A DNA stretch of 64,000 bases from Triatoma infestans. Taxonomy: Eukaryota > Arthropoda > Insecta > Hemiptera > Reduviidae. Shown piece after piece: positions 11,540 to 22,409 of this stretch. The DNA lies in contig JAAEAF010006829.1 in the NCBI GenBank assembly GCA_011037195.1, positions 1 to 64,000 of the forward strand, given 5' to 3'. The first letter of the stretch is position 1, and each line of letters starts with the position of its first letter. The notes below the pieces were generated by a model. The model did not search any database. It was not told the origin of the DNA and worked only from the letters and a program-made list of their open reading frames with translations. The position numbers and the translations under genes are program-made.

Positions 11540-12829
11540 ATTGGAATCAATTTCCTCCTCTCCCAAATGAAATTAACCACGTAAAAAATTTTTGAGCTTG
11601 AAGAGACATTGTCATAGTGGGGCATTAAGTATATTTATGACGTTCAGAGCGCGGAGTATTTGAGACAAGCTTACTGCCATGAACCAGTTTTGCGGACGCA
11701 GTCTTCTGACCTTCCAATGAATTGCATTCACCAATCTCCAATAACTTCTTAAGAAAATGGCATACAATATTTTTTTCAATGCATATTGATTTTTGGATCT
11801 GGTTGGAATTGGTCATTATCGCGAATCTGCACCCACCCTGCTTTTTGGCGTCTTAAAGCTCAAACGGTATCTACGTTTTGTTACCAGATAAGATTTTAGA
11901 AATAATACCACTGTTCCGCTATCATTCAACTCGACTTTTTGGAAATGTCGTTAGTATCCTAAGATTTTAGCGCAGAATATTGTAAATAATGCCGGTTCCG
12001 ATGCTTAATGCTCCTCTGAGATTTCATTTGTGTACATCTTAAATGGCATCCTTCATTATTTTTTGAACGGCAGCGATGTATTTAGACGTTGATGGTGTGC
12101 CAGTGCGATGCTGTTTAATGAGGGAACTCAAATCTTTGTTAAATTCAGCAAATCATATAAATCTAGTCACGCGAGATGAATCTACATCACCAAATGTCTA
12201 TGGCTGATACTGGATCTAATTGAATTCCACTTTTTATTTTTTTTGTTTTAATTAATTAAATAAAGAATATTAAAGTGATATGTTATTTATTTAAAGTCAT
12301 GCTTTAGGAATAAAAATGAACTTCTGAACATGAAAAGTATTGAAAAGACTAGAAAAAGCGAGAGCTAGGTTGGTACTGCATCAAATACAGAGCTGCTTTT
12401 CTTCGAATACATTTTTTTATTTATTTTTTTTTACAATCAATCACAGTAGTTTTATTTAAATTAGCACCCTTGTATAAAGAGTTTAATAACAGCGGCAAAT
12501 AAATAATTATTGCTCATTTGTTATCCAAAGATAGTGATCAGTCAGCGTACTAGAAGAAGAAAAATATATAATGCTTGTTATCGGACATAAAGTTTTGTTA
12601 TTGGCATATAGTTATTATAATAAGTTGAGAATGCCGTAAGGGATTAGCTCGGTGCAATAATACTTTGATGCTGATGCTCATGTAAATTATTATATTTAGA
12701 AATACTGCAGTACTGTTTATCCCAGATATTGCACAATCATTTGGCCGGGAAAATCATGAACGCTTAGAAGTGAGTTCAAGAAGTCAGTAATAGTAAAGAA
12801 AAAAATCTGGTGTGAAACACTCACACAAC
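11540..12829. other. Unassigned DNA
   Basis: No coding region or RNA gene recognised. Contains T-rich tracts at 12233-12245 and 12412-12432. A weak tRNA-like word (ggattagctcggtg, near 12641) resembles the SINE head but no body follows. Confidence 0.4.
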
Positions 12830-13480
12830 TTTCTCTTACTCCAGTTCTCAAAATTATAATTGACAAATTTTATAGTTTGTGTACCAAATTTAATGAAATT
12901 CGTCGAAAACTGAAAAAACTGTTCAGTAAAAGCGCACTTCCGGTTTACTAATTTCCTTGAAACTCAGAATTTTGGCGATTTATTTCTAATTAGGTTTGTT
13001 TGGATGATATAATCAACTATGATAGCATTGTAGAGAAAAACATAATCCCATCCCTCCCCTAAAAGTGCCCTTAAATGAATTTTCCCAGAGAAATGTTTTA
13101 AATAAAAGTTGTACATGTTTGTAAGTGAGGTTTATACAGGAAGTTTTAAAAAAATCGTCGAAGCCATTTTTGTGAAAATCGCAAAGAAGTAAAAAAAAAA
13201 AAAAAAAGTAGCAAAGTGGTACTTCCGGTTGAGGAATTTTGACAGATAATGTACTATCAAATCCCATGGTTATACCTAAACGGAATATCAAGTTTCAACT
13301 TTCTACGGTTTTTCGTTTTTGAGCTATGCTGTTCACATACATACACACACACACACACACAGACTATTTTCTAAAAACCACTTTTTTGTACTCAGGGGAT
13401 CTCAAAACAGATATTTCCGGTGAAAACTCGAAAATTTGACAAGATTACAATACTTCCTCTTAAGAGGAACTAAGAATAGA
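12830..13480 (-). repeat. Dispersed repeat family C, long inverted copy
   Basis: Reads as family C on the minus strand: cggtgaaaactcgaaaatttgac, ttttgagctatgctgttcacat, cggaatatcaagtttcaac and ggtacttccggttgaggaatttt all occur as complements of the consensus blocks. Includes an (AC)n run at 13341-13360 and an A-run at 13191-13207. The right end has the short palindrome cttcctcttaagagg. Confidence 0.55.
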
Positions 13481-13492
13481 ATTTATGAATAT

Positions 13493-13690
13493 GATTAGCT
13501 CCAGTGATAGCGCGCTGGGCTGGCGACCAAAGTTTTCTGGTCCAAGTCCAGGCAGTATTGCCCTTAGATTTTTTTCTTCCAAGAAGTCTGTACAACTCAC
13601 TGACCAGTAAAGCTCTCAATACATCCTCGTCAATGCAAACGCCAATAACCAGAATCAGTAATCCCAGATTCGCCTTTTAAAAAGAAGCGG
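13493..13690 (+). mobile_element. tRNA-derived SINE (family A), degenerate
   Basis: Carries the tRNA-like start ttagctccagtgatagcgcg (A box) and a decayed B box (ggtccaagtcca). The family body follows: cccttagattttt, cttcc-aag, caactcactg and gccaat. More diverged than most copies and has lost its terminal tail. Confidence 0.6.
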
Positions 13691-15754
13691 ATGTGGACTA
13701 GCCTTTAAACAAAATATATTTTTTCAAACATTAATGTACAAGTATGTACAGGGACTTTTGTGGGTTCCCTGCTGCCGCGATAAGTATTTGATAGTACCAA
13801 AAAATGTCTTTTTCCTTAAAAATTAAATGCTTTTAAATTTCATAAGTACTTATTATAATTTATAATAAATAATAAGAGTGCAGAATCTCTTTCACTGCTT
13901 AATAATTTAAAATACTCATTAGCCAATGATTTATGATAAAAGTGCTAAAATAAATTGCAGTACTGTGAAAAAAATGTTAAAAGAAATTCCCAGACAGAGT
14001 GAAGTCAAGGGGCTTCTTAAGAAAAAGTAGGAAGACAGCGAGCGGTAAGATTTAAGGCAAATAAACATTAGCATACTTTTTAATGTAAATTAAAAAGCTA
14101 GATTTAGAGAGAGATGCTTGGCAGTATAGAATAGTGCAAGTAAATGCTTAAAAGAAGTATATGAATGAATGAGTTAACAATATGAAAAATGGTAGTGGCT
14201 TATAGCTAGCTAATGCGTACTTGAAGAAGGCATCTTCTAGACTGGAAACAGTCCAATAAAGTGACCTCCATAAAGAATATTATAGTAACCCACGAGAGGC
14301 TATTTACACTTCACCCGGTTTAGCAGATTATGTGGTATGTGTGAAGAAAAAGGAGTCATCTAATTAAATGGTTTTGGGGTGAGTGAAGTCGCGAATGTGA
14401 CTATCATATCTTGGAGCATTTACTTAATTTTTGGAGATTTTCTCTTGTAAAGATTGGATGTGTTGAGAACTGGAATTTTTAGTCTCCCCCATATTTTAGT
14501 TTGAAAATCCAGTTTCAGTTAAAAGACCAGATATAAATAGCATTTTCTTATAAAGATAGTTTATTGTATGACAAAGAGTATTGACAAAAATTTACAACGT
14601 TAATTTCAAGTCTATTATAATAAGTTGATTCCACGTCTTTTGTAACGAAATTAATAAACATGGAGAATTGATATCTGGTGTATAAAATATGATTGATAAG
14701 TAGGATTTTATAGGCTAAGGCTAATGTTACGTACTTGCATTTATTTGCCTTCATCTTTATTATCCACTTATGGAGCTACATCGGCAAGAGATTGAGATAT
14801 CGGCTAGCACTGCCTTTGTGGAAAGAAGATCCGCAAAGGTATATAGTATTTGATCAATTGCTTACTTTGTGCGGGGTTATTAGCAGGAATCCACGAATAT
14901 GATAATAAACATCAAGCGGAACTGCCCAGGAATGGCGAAGGCGCCAGGCGGTGGTTTTTGTGGGAAAATGTGATGTGTACATAGAATGGAGATTCCTGCT
15001 GCCGTTCCTTGGTAGCCGTAAAAAAGTCCGTTATAGAGGCAATTATCCAGTTTTAGTGAAAAAAATGACCGTTGGAACCTAAGGACAAACCGATCCGCTA
15101 GTCCAAAGTTGAAAGCTTTATCACTAGACTAGGCAAAAGCTTAAAGAAATTATAAGTATGTTATTAAATAATACCAAAAAGCTAACGTATTTAAAAAAAA
15201 AAAAAAATTTAAACTGTGGCCGTCAAACTGAGGTAAATATTACCAATATAGGGTACCAGGATGTTGTTGAAGTCAGGAATTAAACTACTGAAGAGAGAAC
15301 AAAAAAGTATAACAGGTGGTTTGGGAACTAAGAAAAATTCAAAGTTTATTTTGTAGAATGAAGTATAAAAATATATAAGACTATGAAAAAAAGTTTAGGA
15401 ATCCTTTGTTTTACTAACTAGATCAATAGAGCCGACAAAATTTATTGTGGAGATGAAAAAAAAGAGGCGGTCCTAGAGTCACTACTGTGAAGATACAAGT
15501 AGTTTGTTTTTTTTTGTTTTTTTATAAAGAAGATGACTAACTAACATTACTGCTAACAGTTATGTACCAATGGAGTGTGTGTTCTCATTTAACATTCATT
15601 GGTTGACTTTTTTTAGGGTCCGGCCCATCGCAAGCCGCTACAGTTCTATAGTTTAGGGATCACCGGATCAATTTCATTTTTGATCTTTTTAACTACTGTT
15701 CGGATATTTTAAATATTAATTAATTGCAATGAATTTTGACTATCTTTTATTGAT
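13691..15754. other. Unassigned DNA
   Basis: No gene recognised in 2 kb. The part at 14760-15110 is richer in G and C, with several purine-rich words, and could be decayed retroelement sequence, but no reverse transcriptase, RNase H or transposase motif is visible. Confidence 0.4.
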
Positions 15755-16160
15755 GTAAGAAAAAGTTTAAAGTTTTCTCGGAAATACATGATTTGTGATC
15801 CCGTGATTGCGAAATAAATGCTTCCAGCGTAGTGTGCGTGTGTGAACAAAATATTTCAAAAACGAAAAATCCTACGAAGCTCCAAAGTTGATATTCCGTT
15901 CAGATACTACGACCATAGTTGACAAATGTATTGATTTAACCCTATCAGCCGGGCGGCGGTAGGAATTTACTGAATGATGCTCTTCTTTTTTGGTTTTGTT
16001 TTCAGATTTTCTCGAAGACAGTTCTAACAATTTTCTTTAAACTCCGTTTAATATATACTAATATAAATGCCAAGCATTTTTATTTGAAAAAATAATTTTT
16101 CACGGAGTTTCAGGAAAGTAATAACTTCAAGTTTCAAACTATACTTTACTGCTGTAAAGT
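15755..16160 (+). repeat. Dispersed repeat family C
   Basis: Shows cggaaatacatg, gtgtgaacaaaatatttcaa, aacgaaaaatcctacgaag, ttgatattccgttcagata, a T-rich stretch, cagattttctcgaag and aacaattttctttaaactc in family order. Confidence 0.55.
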
Positions 16161-16204
16161 ATTGCACTTCAGTAAATTCATAGATTCTTCATTATTTTAT
16201 TATT

Positions 16205-16428
16205 ATTTTTTTTTTTTTAATTTAAGGCGCCTCAACAACTATGGTCATTGGCGCCCAGAACCTTCTCAGTACACTGCCGGCGTCCAGACACTGTTCTCTC
16301 GTTACAGACAACACTGTCCATCATCGGACAGTGAGCTGTGTAGGCTCCTAGGAAGAAAAAAATCTAAGGGCAGCACAGCTGTAGTCGAACTCAGGTCCTC
16401 CACTAATCTCTTAGCTTTTCCCTTCCCT
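16205..16428 (-). mobile_element. tRNA-derived SINE (family A)
   Basis: On the minus strand it has a decayed tRNA-like head, then gggcagc..., cttcctaggagcc, ctcactgtccgatgatgg, acagtgttgtctgtaacgag, aggttctgggcgccaatgac and a tail gcgccttaaatt plus A-run. The word ttcattatt flanks both sides (about 16187 and 16433) and may be the TSD, although the ATT microsatellite blurs the right side. Confidence 0.8.
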
Positions 16429-16432
16429 TTTT

Positions 16433-16471
<39 letters not shown>
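16433..16471. repeat. (ATT)n microsatellite
   Basis: About 12 perfect ATT units abut the SINE head. ATT runs recur at 18180, 23080, 38728 and 39818, mostly at retroelement borders. Confidence 0.9.
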
Positions 16472-16473
<2 letters not shown>

Positions 16474-16800
16474 TTTTTCTCAGCTAATGCAGGCATTTTT
16501 ATTTTTAAGAAAGTTGCGGGTTGTACCAAGCACACTTTCATTGATTATATAAGAATAGCCGCACAATGCGGCATGTATCCAAAAATGACGGCCTTTTCAA
16601 TATAAATGGTTAATCTGGGATGAATATTGAGAAGCGTGATACCATCATGTAGGCATTTGGGGACAATTCCAGTTGTGGAAATAACATGAGGAACAACCGT
16701 GACTCTCTCTCTCTCTGCCCTCCATATTCTTGTGTTCCCCAAGCTCGGCATACTTTCTTTACTTCTCGTTAGCAGTTTTACTTAAATTATGAGTGTTGGG
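16472..16800 (-). mobile_element. Non-LTR retrotransposon relic, extreme C-terminus
   Basis: Minus-strand translation reads RVTVVPHVISTTGIVPKCLH then DGITLLNIHPRLTIYIEKAV. This resembles the final block of R2/RTE-like retrotransposon proteins (family pattern VVP.VI...G.VPK.....L..L......Q..A.L.T). It probably belongs to the same copy as 17893-18180, split by the foldback at 16818. Confidence 0.55.
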
Positions 16801-16859
16801 CAAAGTGATATCTATTTCATCAGAGGCATTTTCCGTGGTAGCCTGCTTCATTTTGTGGT

Positions 16860-16897
16860 CATCGACCGGTTTCGGGCGTTCGCCCATCTTCAGGATG
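16860..16897 (-). ncRNA. Hammerhead-ribozyme-like motif (left arm)
   Basis: Read on the minus strand: CATC, CTGAAGA, an extra T, GGGC-GAAC-GCCC, GAAAC, CGGTC, GATG. CATC pairs with GATG as stem I, and GGGC with GCCC as stem II. CTGAAGA fits the hammerhead CUGANGA box and GAAA the second box. ACC-GGT would be stem III, with C as the residue 5' of the cut. The loopless self-complementary stem III suggests a dimer. The extra T before stem II departs from the consensus. Confidence 0.6.
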
Positions 16898-17213
16898 CGC
16901 TTATCAGACAGTGTGACAACACAGACTTGCACAGGGCAAACTTAGTAAACTTATATATTTTATATTTTATTATGGTTAGTTAATTGTAAAGTAAATCTCC
17001 CTCCAACAACAGAGTTTAAAAATTAGACCCCCGCGTGTTGTGTCCATTGTAGGGAAAATTTGCCCTTTAACAACCCAAACAGTGTTTCCCACTCAGCTGA
17101 CCATACCCCTTGACCTTGTTTAAGAGTTTAGTTTTAAATAGAGTTAAAAACAGTCAGTGTGTAAACTAAGTTTGCCCTGTGCAAGTCTGTGTTGTCGCAC
17201 TGTCTGAAAAGGG

Positions 17214-17251
17214 CATCCTGAAGATGGGCGAACGCTCGAAACCAGTCGATG
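17214..17251 (+). ncRNA. Hammerhead-ribozyme-like motif (right arm)
   Basis: Same layout as 16860-16897 but on the plus strand: CATC 17214-17217, CTGAAGA 17218-17224, T, stem II GGGCG/CGCTC with one G-T wobble, GAAAC 17238-17242, CAGTC, GATG 17248-17251. The C-to-A change weakens stem III. Confidence 0.5.
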
Positions 17252-17339
17252 ACCACAAAATGAAGCAGGCTACCACGGAAAATGTCTCTGATGCTTTCCA
17301 GCTCTGCGGAACCAACCACCACAACAACGGTATCTATTT

Positions 17340-17892
17340 GATGGATGCAGAAATATAAAAATATATTTTATTTGAAATTATGAAGAAAATGTAACATTTG
17401 CTGGCAAAAGGGACTATTCAGGTAGAAGACTACCATGACAGAAGAGTTCATAGAATTTGGTTATCTTTGTCTTTTAGAGTTCACAGAACTTTGATAGCTT
17501 TGTCTTTGCACCCCTTCTCACAGGGGAAGATTTGTACTAACAAGAGAAGGCATTCTTTTCAAGAAAGTCTGCATTCTGCTTTCAAGCAAGAATAGTCTGA
17601 ACTAGACATCCAAACAGAACACTTCAGGAATCGTTCACTTAACTTCAGTGCCGTTATAGAGTTTAACATTTATTCCCAGATAAACAATTGATTTATTAAG
17701 CATATAGTAAAGTATTAAGTTAAGCATATTGTAAAGTATTTGAATTCTTTTAGAAATTTATATATTTATTTCAAAAACAGTGGTGATCTCTTGTTTATTT
17801 CAGATACTTCGCTCTTAAACATACACACAAGCCCTTTACTAAACCGCTCGTGCTACACAAACTACATACTACACCAACACATCAATTACATT
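17340..17892. other. Unassigned DNA between LINE pieces
   Basis: No motif recognised. A tandem-like pair of related words (gttcatagaatttggttatc and gttcacagaactttgatagc, about 17446-17500) is present. It may be the diverged middle part of the LINE relic on either side. Confidence 0.4.
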
Positions 17893-18177
17893 TCAGCTAA
17901 CATTCCTGGCAGTTATAACAGATCTGTCATAATATAGGCGGTATCTACTGTCCTCCAGCACTGGGGATGGAATATATTTATAATATGGTGCAGCCATGGC
18001 TTCTATGAAATCAAATCTAATCGCAAGTTCTCGATGAACAATTCTAGCGACATTGTTTGTGACATTTGGTCGTGACAATTATTCATTGGAGGCCAAAACC
18101 GAATATTCACCAATAGCATGGTGAATAGTTTCAGGTTTTTCACGGCACCGTTTGCAGACATCATCTTTCACTAGGAA

Positions 18178-18180
<3 letters not shown>
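17893..18180 (-). mobile_element. Non-LTR retrotransposon relic (R2/RTE-like C-terminal region)
   Basis: Minus-strand reading contains a CxxC zinc-finger-like start (KDDVCKRCREKPETIHHAIG), SRPNVTNNVARIVHRELAIR, then APYYKYIPSPVLEDSRYRLY and YDRSVITAR. The order CxxC, ETI.H, EY..RHN.VA.I.H, APYYKY.P..VLE and YWDRS.ITD is characteristic of a group of arthropod non-LTR retrotransposon proteins. It directly abuts an ATT microsatellite. Confidence 0.65.

Positions 18181-18234
<54 letters not shown>
18179..18234. repeat. (ATT)18 microsatellite
   Basis: A perfect ATT run of about 54 bases adjoining LINE sequence. Confidence 0.95.
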
Positions 18235-18279
18235 TCATGATTATTCATCGTATATTCGTGTTCAGTATATTCACTTCAG

Positions 18280-18560
18280 ATATGTAGTCCTACCATTTTT
18301 AAGTTAAAAAGTTGATGGATCATTATTATTAAGTCAATATTTTTAAGTTAAACAAGAAGCCATGCTAGAATTCCAAATTTGAAGGAAATCGGTTAGCCGC
18401 AAGTGCGACTTTTTTTTTTGTTTTTGGAATTATCTCAAAAACATCTACAAAAAAATTTTCTTTAAACTTGCAAAGCTAATTGCACATAATATATGAATGG
18501 AAATTCACTTTTATTTGAAACATTTTTCAAGAAATATTTATTATATAGTGTTCTGAAGAA
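18280..18560 (+). repeat. Dispersed repeat family C, partial
   Basis: Contains aattccaaatttgaaggaaatcgg, gcaagtgcgactttt, a T-run, ggaattatctcaaaaac and ttctttaaacttgcaaag, the right half of family C. Confidence 0.5.
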
Positions 18561-19039
18561 TATGTGGTCATACTACATTCAATACACCAAGAAAACAACA
18601 AAAAACATTAAAAAAAAAAAAAAAAACAACAAAACCTAACCATAATCAGCTCATACCAGATTTGAAATGTAATTATTGTTTTTTTTTTCCCAATATTACT
18701 GGCGCTATCTTCTGGACAGTAACGTAATCATTTCAAGTACTATCTTATGGTTGTTGCTAATCATCAGTATATCCATTGACCTCTACATTTTGGTTAGAAC
18801 AACTGATTAGATAGTTTCAAATTTCAATTCTATAATTTAATATTTTTGTTTCTATATTTCTAAATTTTAGCTATTTAAGTTTTTCTCAACTTCTATGATC
18901 ATCATTCTTTCCAATTCACAGCCCCATTTTTAAAGTGGCAAATACTTTGTAAGTATTTCTCTTATTTCTGTTAGTACTTGAAATAACAAATTTTCTGTAA
19001 ACTCAAATGTTAAATATTTGTCCTAACATAAATATAGAA
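18561..19039. other. Unassigned AT-rich DNA
   Basis: No gene recognised. An A-run lies at 18610-18626 and a T-run at 18678-18688. Confidence 0.45.
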
Positions 19040-19530
19040 GTGGTAGTGGGGGGGTTAAGTACCAACGTATACTAATCTTGGTAGGTAGAGACGTGATTAT
19101 ATTTTGGTCCCGGTAGAGCGCACCAAAAACACTGAATGAATTATATAATAGATTTCAAATTTAACGCCATAAATTCCACACAACTTCTATTTCAAAATCT
19201 ATTTTTTTTGGAAAATATTTACAAATAAAAAATGATACATTTACGTATCTTTACAGTTAGCTAACATACCAAATTTAAAAGATACCATTATACTATTTTT
19301 CGAGAAAATGCCAAAAAACACGAAAACCTACACTGTAAAATCACACCTTCGGTTAACCAATTTTCCTTTTTTTCAAATTTGGAATTCTAGCAATGCTTCT
19401 AATTTAAATTAATATTGTATACATGATAAGAACCATGTATTGTACTTTATAACTTAACATTACTGTTTCCACAAAAACCTTAAAAAAAAATCAATTATCT
19501 CGGCGAAATGTTACAAATAAAAACGATAGG
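19040..19530 (+). repeat. Dispersed repeat family C
   Basis: Aligns with 481-812 and 4931-5290: aggtagagacgtgatta, tagagcgcacca, tatttacaaataaaaaatgat, cgagaaaatgcc, cactgtaaaatcac, cttcggttaaccaattttcc and tttggaattctagcaatgctt. Confidence 0.6.
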
Positions 19531-19739
19531 TATTTATGTTTGAACATCGTATAATATACTATGTTTAACGAAGGATGGTTTGAAGGATAACTCTATAGGC
19601 CCCGTACCTTTCTGCCGGTTGTTCAGGAGCCTGAAACGTCTAATCAAAGGCTGCATAGAAGAACAGCGTCTGTAATGGTGAGAGAGAACACTATGACAGT
19701 GGCTGGCTAAACTCTTCATTAAGACATATTTGCCTAAAT

Positions 19740-20110
19740 TTACCTACTGAGCTAAAGCCAAAGAGACATTAGACTAATAGTTGATCTATTAAACAGGGCA
19801 TTATAGGCTGAATAGGCGCATGCACCAATTACTACTTGCAGATAACGCGTTATGCTGATTTTGCAGGTTGGAGGAGGAAACACTGGTTCACATCTTTTGT
19901 GAGTATACCGACCTAACGAGGACAAGATTTCTTCAAACTGGGGACAACCAATCCCGAAGCTATGGATCTTCATGGCGGAGCCATTCTCAGTTTTACTAGG
20001 CCTGATTAAGAGGGTGAAGCTGAGGGATATGCTATAATTTTAGGGGATCCACAATTGACCCCATATTATCGGGCGCAGTGGAATGAGGCTCGCTCTCCCC
20101 TTCTATCAGT
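19740..20110 (+). mobile_element. LINE 3' relic with C-terminal zinc-finger motif
   Basis: The plus strand encodes CRLEEETLVHIFCEYTDLTR, preceded by LLLADNALC. This C-x2-C...H...C finger sits after the RNase H domain in I/Jockey-group LINE ORF2 proteins. The following sequence has several stops. Only the tail of the element remains. Confidence 0.65.
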
Positions 20111-20269
20111 CTAATCTACTATGTTTACAGTAAATCGTTAGACTCTTTTTTTGATAAAAATAAAAACGCGAAAAACTAAAAAAAAAAATAAATCAGTCAA
20201 GTCGCACTTGTAGTTGATGGATTTTCCCGAAACCTTCGTATGGTTTTTGTGATAAATTGTTAACACATA
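20111..20269 (-). repeat. Family C fragment, inverted
   Basis: Contains aaaacgcgaaaaactaaa, caagtcgcacttgtagttg and gattttcccgaaac, complements or variants of the family C right half. Confidence 0.4.
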
Positions 20270-20284
20270 CCCACATAGACATAT

Positions 20285-20534
20285 CCCTGCGGCGCAACAG
20301 TCTATGATGGGCCAAGGCTTGCCAGACGGCGATTTGAATAGGGGGGCGTGTGGTATGCACGCCGCTGTTCATACGCCCTTTAATTCCGGCCTTCGCTACC
20401 TAGGTTGCTACTAACTATATCTTCCCACTTTTTATCACGATACCGGGTCAACACTGACTTTGCCCTCACGGGAATCGAACCCTGAATTCTCGCACGAAAG
20501 GCGAGTGCGATAGCCACTAGACCAACGCTGAGGA
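20285..20534 (-). mobile_element. tRNA-Glu-like SINE (family G) with TSD
   Basis: On the minus strand the element begins tcctcagcgttggtctagtgg, reads through a tRNA-like domain with ggttcgattcccg (B box) and an anticodon-arm word ctttcgt consistent with Glu(TTC), then a unique body (gggcaaagtcagtgttgacc, aaagtgggaag, gcgaaggccggaattaaagg). The 15-bp words at 20270-20284 (cccacatagacatat) and 20535-20549 (cccacatatacatat) differ once and are the TSD. Other copies: 26020 and 42150. Confidence 0.85.
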
Positions 20535-20639
20535 CCCACATATACATATACAAGACAATTACTCGAACTCGCACTGCTCCTAAAATCCAGAAACGGAAAA
20601 AATCACCTTCCCATCTAATTTCTGCAACATTGTACATTC

Positions 20640-21284
20640 AAAAGAAGAATTAGTAGACAAGGTACTCCAAAGCATCGAAACAAATTATCAAAATCACGCA
20701 TGGTTAAGCGGAAGTGCCATTCTAGCGGCTAAAAATGTTGACGTACTCGATATGAACAACATCATTCTAAACAGAATCGCAGGTGAAACAGTGACATACA
20801 AACCATTGACTCTCTGAGGGACCAAAGTGAAGTAGTGAATTTTCCAACGGAATTTCTTAATTCACTCGATGCTCCCGGACTACCGCCTCACATTCTAAAT
20901 TTGAAAATTGGAGTGCCAATTATATTGCTCCGAAACATCAATCAGCCATAATTATGCACGATTATTAGTTAAAAAATTGATGAATAATCTAATTGAAGCA
21001 ACAATTCTCATTGGACCTCATAAAGGTGAAGACGTACTACTTCCACGAATACCACTCATTCCGACAGATCAAGTCGGACTCATTCCGTTCGAGTTCAAAC
21101 GACTTCAATTTCCAATAGGCCTTGCGTTCGCTATGACTATCAATAAAGCTCAAGGACAAACTTTGCAAGTGTGCGGTTTGAATTTGGAAAACGAATGCTT
21201 CTTTCATGGGCAATTATATGTATGCATATGCATGCTCCAGAATCGGTAAACCATCTGATCTTTTTGTTTATGCAGTCCATTCAC
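20640..21284 (+). pseudogene. Helitron Pif1-like helicase, C-terminal fragment
   Basis: Recognisable blocks in order: [120 protein letters not shown], and in a shifted frame ACSRIGKPSDLFVYA. There is a stop after PLTL. A small duplication (tatgcatatgca, about 21220-21231) throws the last motif out of frame. The complete Helitron protein would also have a Rep domain, absent here. Confidence 0.85.
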
Positions 21285-21478
21285 TAGCTTTACAATAAAA
21301 AAAAGACTTTCAGTTAAAAACATTTTTTTCTTTCTGTCCTTTCAGTTTACAATTACGCAAAGTAACCACTAGAAATTGAATGATATGTTTTCTTGCTGAA
21401 TCTATGTTAACTATAATACTTCTATTTACTTTCCTAAAAATCAGACTGAGCCACAGCGAAGCGTGGCCAAGTTAGCTA
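20640..21478 (+). mobile_element. Helitron 3' end with helicase remnant
   Basis: A Pif1-type helicase C-terminus is followed within about 180 bp by a typical Helitron terminus: a small hairpin gccac-agcgaagc-gtggc (21450-21467), then caagttagcta about ten bases later. The 5' end is missing; the segment begins abruptly near 20640. Rolling-circle elements make no TSD, so the left boundary cannot be fixed. Confidence 0.8.
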
Positions 21479-21499
21479 TAGTATGATACAGACCAAAAA

Positions 21500-21610
21500 T
21501 TTTTTTATCGTATTCAGGAGGGCGGGGGGCCTCAAAACGTGAATATTCAATTTCTAAAATTCGAGATGATCGGAATACTTCCTATTATTTAGAAGGAATA
21601 CTAAGTAATA
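21500..21610 (-). repeat. Family C fragment, inverted
   Basis: tcgtattcaggagg, cctcaaaacgtgaatat, attcgagatgatcggaatacttcc and attatttagaaggaat are the complement of the family C left end. Confidence 0.5.
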
Positions 21611-21654
21611 TTTCGGTTCCTATACAGATGTTACACTTCAGTTCTTATGCCTAC

Positions 21655-22110
21655 AGTAAAGACAATAGTGGAAAAGTTCATAACAAATAATTAAAATCAA
21701 TTTCAAAGTAGGCGTTAGTTAATTAAGGAACATTAAAAACCTGGAATAGGTACTGTTTGTTTGAAATCTGGGAAGCTCCATCTAAGTTAGTGTGGTCACC
21801 CAGAGCGCTAGGCCATTGCTTTACATTTATATCGTATTTATCATCGTAATAAAATAAAGAATGCATTAAATAAATTATATTAATTATACAAAACGTTGAT
21901 ATCACTTTTCTAGCTCATTGTGTAATGTTAAAAAGCACCATGGAAACATCGATTTGTTCTAAACGATATGTCAAAGGTACTTATTATTTATTTTAATAAA
22001 TGAATAAATTAAATGTGACGTGCAATAAAGAGAGAAGTGGAAAATTTTCTTCATAACAAATAATTAAAATAAATTTCAAATTAAGCGTTAGTTTCATTCT
22101 TTTAAGGATT
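21655..22110. repeat. Diverged direct repeat pair
   Basis: About 65 bp at 21665-21725 (agtggaaaagttcataacaa, then aataattaaaat, gcgttagtt) recurs at 22032-22095, about 368 bp away. The intervening DNA shows no transposon ends. Origin unknown. Confidence 0.5.
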
Positions 22111-22409
22111 GTAGTAGTAAACAATACTTCACAAAATTGTTAGATCGTATAAACAAAAAAAGTATACCACAGTTCAATTCAATTTAACTTCAATTCTGTC
22201 TGTTTACAGGTAAAAAGAAAAAAAAACTAAAACACTCCCCCCCCTTCCTTTTTTCTTACTATAACTGATGATACAGTTTTATAGAAATATTTTCTTTACA
22301 AATTGTTATATTTACAATCGTTTAGATGGGCTTATCATAAAAAAACGTAGATAGAGGGTTATCATCTGTACCTGTGTAACTCTCTATCGCAACTAAAGCT
22401 TGTAGCTGT
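22111..22409. other. Unassigned DNA
   Basis: No feature recognised. It includes a pyrimidine-rich run, cactcccccccccttcc-like, near 22234-22255. Confidence 0.4.

Larger units (their letters stand above)
16818..17330. mobile_element. Foldback element, family B copy 1
   Basis: Two arms of about 150 bp are inverted copies of each other (16818-16955 and 17155-17330) around a 200-bp centre. The right arm runs about 37 bp further out, ending in gctctgcggaaccaacca. The 9-bp word tatctattt flanks the element (16809-16817 and 17331-17339), so it moved in as a unit. Both arms carry the hammerhead-like motif. The centre resembles that of the copy at 50640. No protein of its own is visible. It interrupts a LINE relic. 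Confidence 0.75.

Noticed and set aside
14232..14280. Further ribozyme-like core (gaagaaggcatc ... ggaaac)
   Set aside because: The CTGA box and a convincing stem II are missing.
16162..16605. 147-codon open frame
   Set aside because: It runs through a SINE, an ATT microsatellite and LINE debris.
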